Assembly: GCA_036365455.1 (NCBI GenBank)
Contig: JAWQUS010000030.1
Coordinates: 20,418,001 to 20,482,000, forward strand
Source of the DNA: Macrosoma leucophasiata
Taxonomy: Eukaryota > Arthropoda > Insecta > Lepidoptera > Hedylidae
Direction: 5' to 3'
Length of the DNA stretch: 64,000 nt
Shown here piece after piece: positions 61,600 through 64,000 of this stretch (the first letter of the stretch is position 1; every line of letters begins with the position of its first letter). Position numbers and translations under genes: made by a program. The notes under the pieces were generated by a model. It was not told the origin of the DNA and searched no databases. It worked only from the letters and a program-made list of their open reading frames with translations.

Positions 61600-61863
61600 T
61601 TTTAATGTCATGAAGTGGCAAATAAGCAAACAGTTGACATTGATGGCAACTGAATACTGTAGCCTATAAACATCTACACAAAAACACAGAAATATCAATG
61701 AAGTACAACTTGCAATACCTCTGTACAAGAATTGCAGGACCGTAAACTACCACCTGACCGGAACACAATAGTGCTGAACACTACCATTTGGAGGCAGATA
61801 GATTAGGTAATGTGGTAGTGCCAACGCCCTCGAGCTCCTACACCGGAACTCTACCACCAGTGA
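61600..61863 (-). mobile_element. Family D repeat, mosaic subfamily
   Basis: 'gtcatgaagtggcaaataag', 'aattgcaggaccgtaaac' (subfamily 1-like) and 'ggaggcagatagattagg' with 'cgagctcctacacc' (subfamily 2-like). The 'ctcctgaggcctaagg' block is lost. Confidence 0.8.
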
Positions 61864-62512
61864 ATAATTAATAATGAATGACTCCAAATGCTAACTTTCT
61901 GTTCCTTTTATCTTCGGCAGTACAGAACTGTATGTTTCCATCCAATTCCTATCTGTTCACATACATGAACTTGCATTGTGTGTGCTCTCAACTCAACACC
62001 CAAAATAAAGAACACCTGAACAAAGGATTTGGTACTTTTCCATGCCAGAGCGGGACAGCATATCAGCGAGCCCGCTCTACTAAAAGGGGCTGAATAATGA
62101 CGTAATCCAGGATCACCCTTGCATTCGCCGATGCACTTTTATAGTGGACCTAATAGCATTGATCTTAAGAGTGGAATTCGGACACCAGTGCGGAGTGTGA
62201 CGAAATCTGGACGCTTACATTTTTTTTGTAATAACACAAGTTGACTGACAGCAGATACGTGGTCAGAGTTGCCCTTGAACATTTGCAAGACCGTGGGTCT
62301 GTCAATAATTCAGGGGTTCGTTATACGCCATTTTGCTCACGATACGACTCCTACTTTAGGATTTGGGACGTATTTAATCAGTGTTATTAAAACGCTTTTT
62401 ATTGCTTGTAGAACTTTTGTGATGTAGCTTGAGGGCGTAGCATAGGCATTATCTCCTTGCCTAATCTACTTGGTGTTCAGCGTTATCATACTCGGACGAA
62501 GTGGTTATTCAT
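61864..62512. other. Mostly unassigned; LINE Y scrap
   Basis: 62220-62350 resembles a decayed LINE Y 3' end ('gaacatttgcaagaccgt' for 'gaacatttgcaacaccag'). 62440-62510 is a family D scrap. No gene. Confidence 0.35.
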
Positions 62513-62575
62513 CATCATCATTATTTCTGCCGGAAGATGTCCACGGCTGGACAAGGTGATCTTATAAGCGTTACG
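62513..62575 (-). mobile_element. Family E repeat, 3' end
   Basis: (CATCAT) tail followed by 'ccggaagatgtccacggctg'. Confidence 0.6.
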
Positions 62576-62878
62576 TTTTTTTTTTTGAGGTAGGGAACCC
62601 TAAAACCCTTAAAGGATATACCCTTATGGATCCAACACACGTTGTGATATCGCAGCGCCATCTATCAGGTACAATAGTGAAGATAAAGCAATTCTAGACA
62701 CACTCTAATGCACACATCAAAACATAAAAAAATTTAAACGAACCTAACGACCACTGAAATATATGCACTAAAGTTGGCAGGTCAGAAATTAGCCCAAGAA
62801 TATGCCAATATGCTAGTGTGTCACACTGCGAACAGATGACAGAATTTGCAGTACTTTTAAATAGAACTGATACTAATA
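62576..62878. other. No gene seen
   Basis: Unassigned. Confidence 0.3.
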
Positions 62879-62892
62879 ATATAAATTAAATA

Positions 62893-63270
62893 ATTGTTTT
62901 ATATTATTTCGCATTAACACATGCTTGTGAAATATATTTTTCTTTAAAAATAAAATATATTTCACAAGCATGTGTTAATGCGAAATAATATAAAACAATT
63001 ATTAAGGGTAAAAGCGACTTCTTTACGATATTCAATAAACTGAAAAGTTTATTATATCGGTTGCCTAACTAGCATAGTTGGTAATAGATGGCGCTACTGC
63101 TACCATAAAGCAATGCAATAGATGTGAAGGAAAAACTGTCGAATTTTTCCTAATCGGGCAGGGCTTCAGTAGCTCAATTGAAAGAGCGGCTGGACTAGAT
63201 TCCCAGTAGGTCGCGAGTTCGAGTCTCGCCTGAAGTCAAATTGTTCTTTCCATTTTTCTTTAAAAATAAA
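62893..63270 (+). mobile_element. Family B repeat opening with 50-bp inverted repeat
   Basis: TSD ATATAAATTAAATA at 62879-62892 and 63271-63284. The 5' end is a perfect 50-bp inverted repeat (62891-62940 against 62952-63001) with an 11-base loop. The sense body, the tRNA-like fold at 63163-63240 and the 'ctttaaaaataaa' 3' end follow. Confidence 0.9.
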
Positions 63271-63284
63271 ATATAAATTAAATA

Positions 63285-63569
63285 GGTACCAAAACCTACA
63301 AAAACATGTTTTGAATCCATATTTTTCAGAGGAATACTTAAAGGAAAATCACCAAGGTCTCCTATTATAACATAACCAGACATAAACCGTTTATCTCGAT
63401 TAAAAATAGTGATAAATGTTGTTATATAAACAACGTAATCGTATTTATCTGTAACTTATCAGGCATGTTCGCAAATATCTTGAAGATAAACATCGCCTGA
63501 CTGAAGTGTGGCCGATTTCCAAGCTAATAAAGGGAAATCGATTGTCATTAAAAGTCGGGCGGCTTGTTG
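63285..63569. other. No gene seen
   Basis: Unassigned; the 62-codon minus frame overlaps family B. Confidence 0.3.
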
Positions 63570-63915
63570 CAACGGAGATGGCAAACAGGATTGCAATTCA
63601 CATGGATGTTAAGTGTTGACTGCACCCTCTACACAAAATCAGAGGTCTAAATGCAGATACGTTGCCACCCCTGAGACCGTCGTTGTAATGTCTCTGTGAT
63701 AGTTATTACGGCCCTGCATTACCATCTAACCCGAACACGATAGTACTCTAGGTTAGTTTAAAAAAAAATGAAGATGTAAAAGTGCTGTCCAGGAGCCTAA
63801 TTATATGAAATAAATGAATGAATAAACTGAATAAACTGCACACTGCTATTTGGTGGCAGATAGGTTGGTTAGTAATGCCATGGCTACACGCTGGAGTCCC
63901 TACACTGGACCACTC
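63570..63915 (-). mobile_element. Family D repeat, subfamily 2, with insert
   Basis: 'gagatggcaaacaggattgc', 'gtgatagttattacggccc' and 'cccgaacacgatagt', then 78 bp of unrelated sequence (63758-63835, with AATGAATGAATAAAC-like repeats), then 'tatttggtggcagataggtt'. Confidence 0.75.
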
Positions 63916-64000
63916 ATAAGTTAGGGGTTAGGAGTCAGTTATTTGTGGATGAAATCGATAATACCCCAAAATAACTCATCAATCTGCCAAATGACACTAT

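Noticed and set aside
1..64000. CRISPR arrays, operons or bacterial mobile elements
   Set aside because: No regularly spaced direct repeats, no ribosome-binding context and no prokaryotic genes. All structure fits an insect nuclear genome.
1..64000. Assigning the window to a W chromosome because of its very high TE density
   Set aside because: TE density alone cannot separate W from autosomal heterochromatin. Male/female read coverage would be needed.

Overview
The window looks like gene-poor, repeat-saturated nuclear DNA of an insect, most likely a moth or butterfly (Lepidoptera). Reasons: AT-rich unique sequence, no operon structure, a GT-AG intron, many tRNA-headed SINEs, 5'-truncated LINE tails of types I associate with lepidopteran genomes, a Ty3/gypsy LTR retrotransposon and Helitron-type coding remnants. 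Species identification is inference. I see no complete host gene, no true tRNA or rRNA gene and no CRISPR array.

Layout. 1-9400: nested SINEs of four families plus a GGT-rich low-complexity tract. 9725-11100: a LINE tail split by a TIR DNA transposon that carries a THAP-domain start and a fragment of an old LTR. 11100-16700: SINE copies, a long-TIR element and three LINE tails, one with a clean target-site duplication (TSD). 16700-31000: more SINEs, four of the five composite family B copies or their relatives, a G-rich TIR element and a hAT-like element with an 8-bp TSD. 31379-32520: C-terminal half of a LINE reverse transcriptase. 33650-37470: two foldback elements and a decayed Helitron helicase. 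42230-50000, the richest part: an essentially intact, very young Ty3/gypsy element (42318-47347), then a LINE tail, then a Helitron-like element with hairpin termini and a spliced gene (47766-49204), then a second decayed relative. 50200-64000: SINE nests, an RTE-like LINE 3' half (52160-53265), an isolated unassigned reading frame (58607-58948), a hAT-like element and a family B copy opening with a 50-bp perfect inverted repeat.

Family labels. A = tRNA-headed SINE beginning TGACGACCCGGTTAGTCC. B = composite repeat with a complete tRNA-like fold near its 3' end. C = tRNA-headed SINE beginning near CTCAGTAGCCTAGTGGTAGC. D = the dominant repeat, about 290 bp, no tRNA, opening GGTGGTAGAGCTCC and closing CATTACATAAAA. 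E = repeat ending in a (GATGAT)n tail shared with a LINE. G, F, H, J, M, N, O, P = lower-copy repeats described at first mention. X = RTE-like LINE; Y = CR1/Jockey-like LINE.

Functionally the window is a record of TE traffic. LINEs supply retrotransposition for the SINEs (shared 3' tails, 11-16 bp TSDs). DNA transposons and SINEs land in older SINEs, which gives a relative chronology. Only the gypsy element looks potentially active: open gag and pol frames joined by a classic -1 slippery site, and LTRs differing at 1 of 357 positions.
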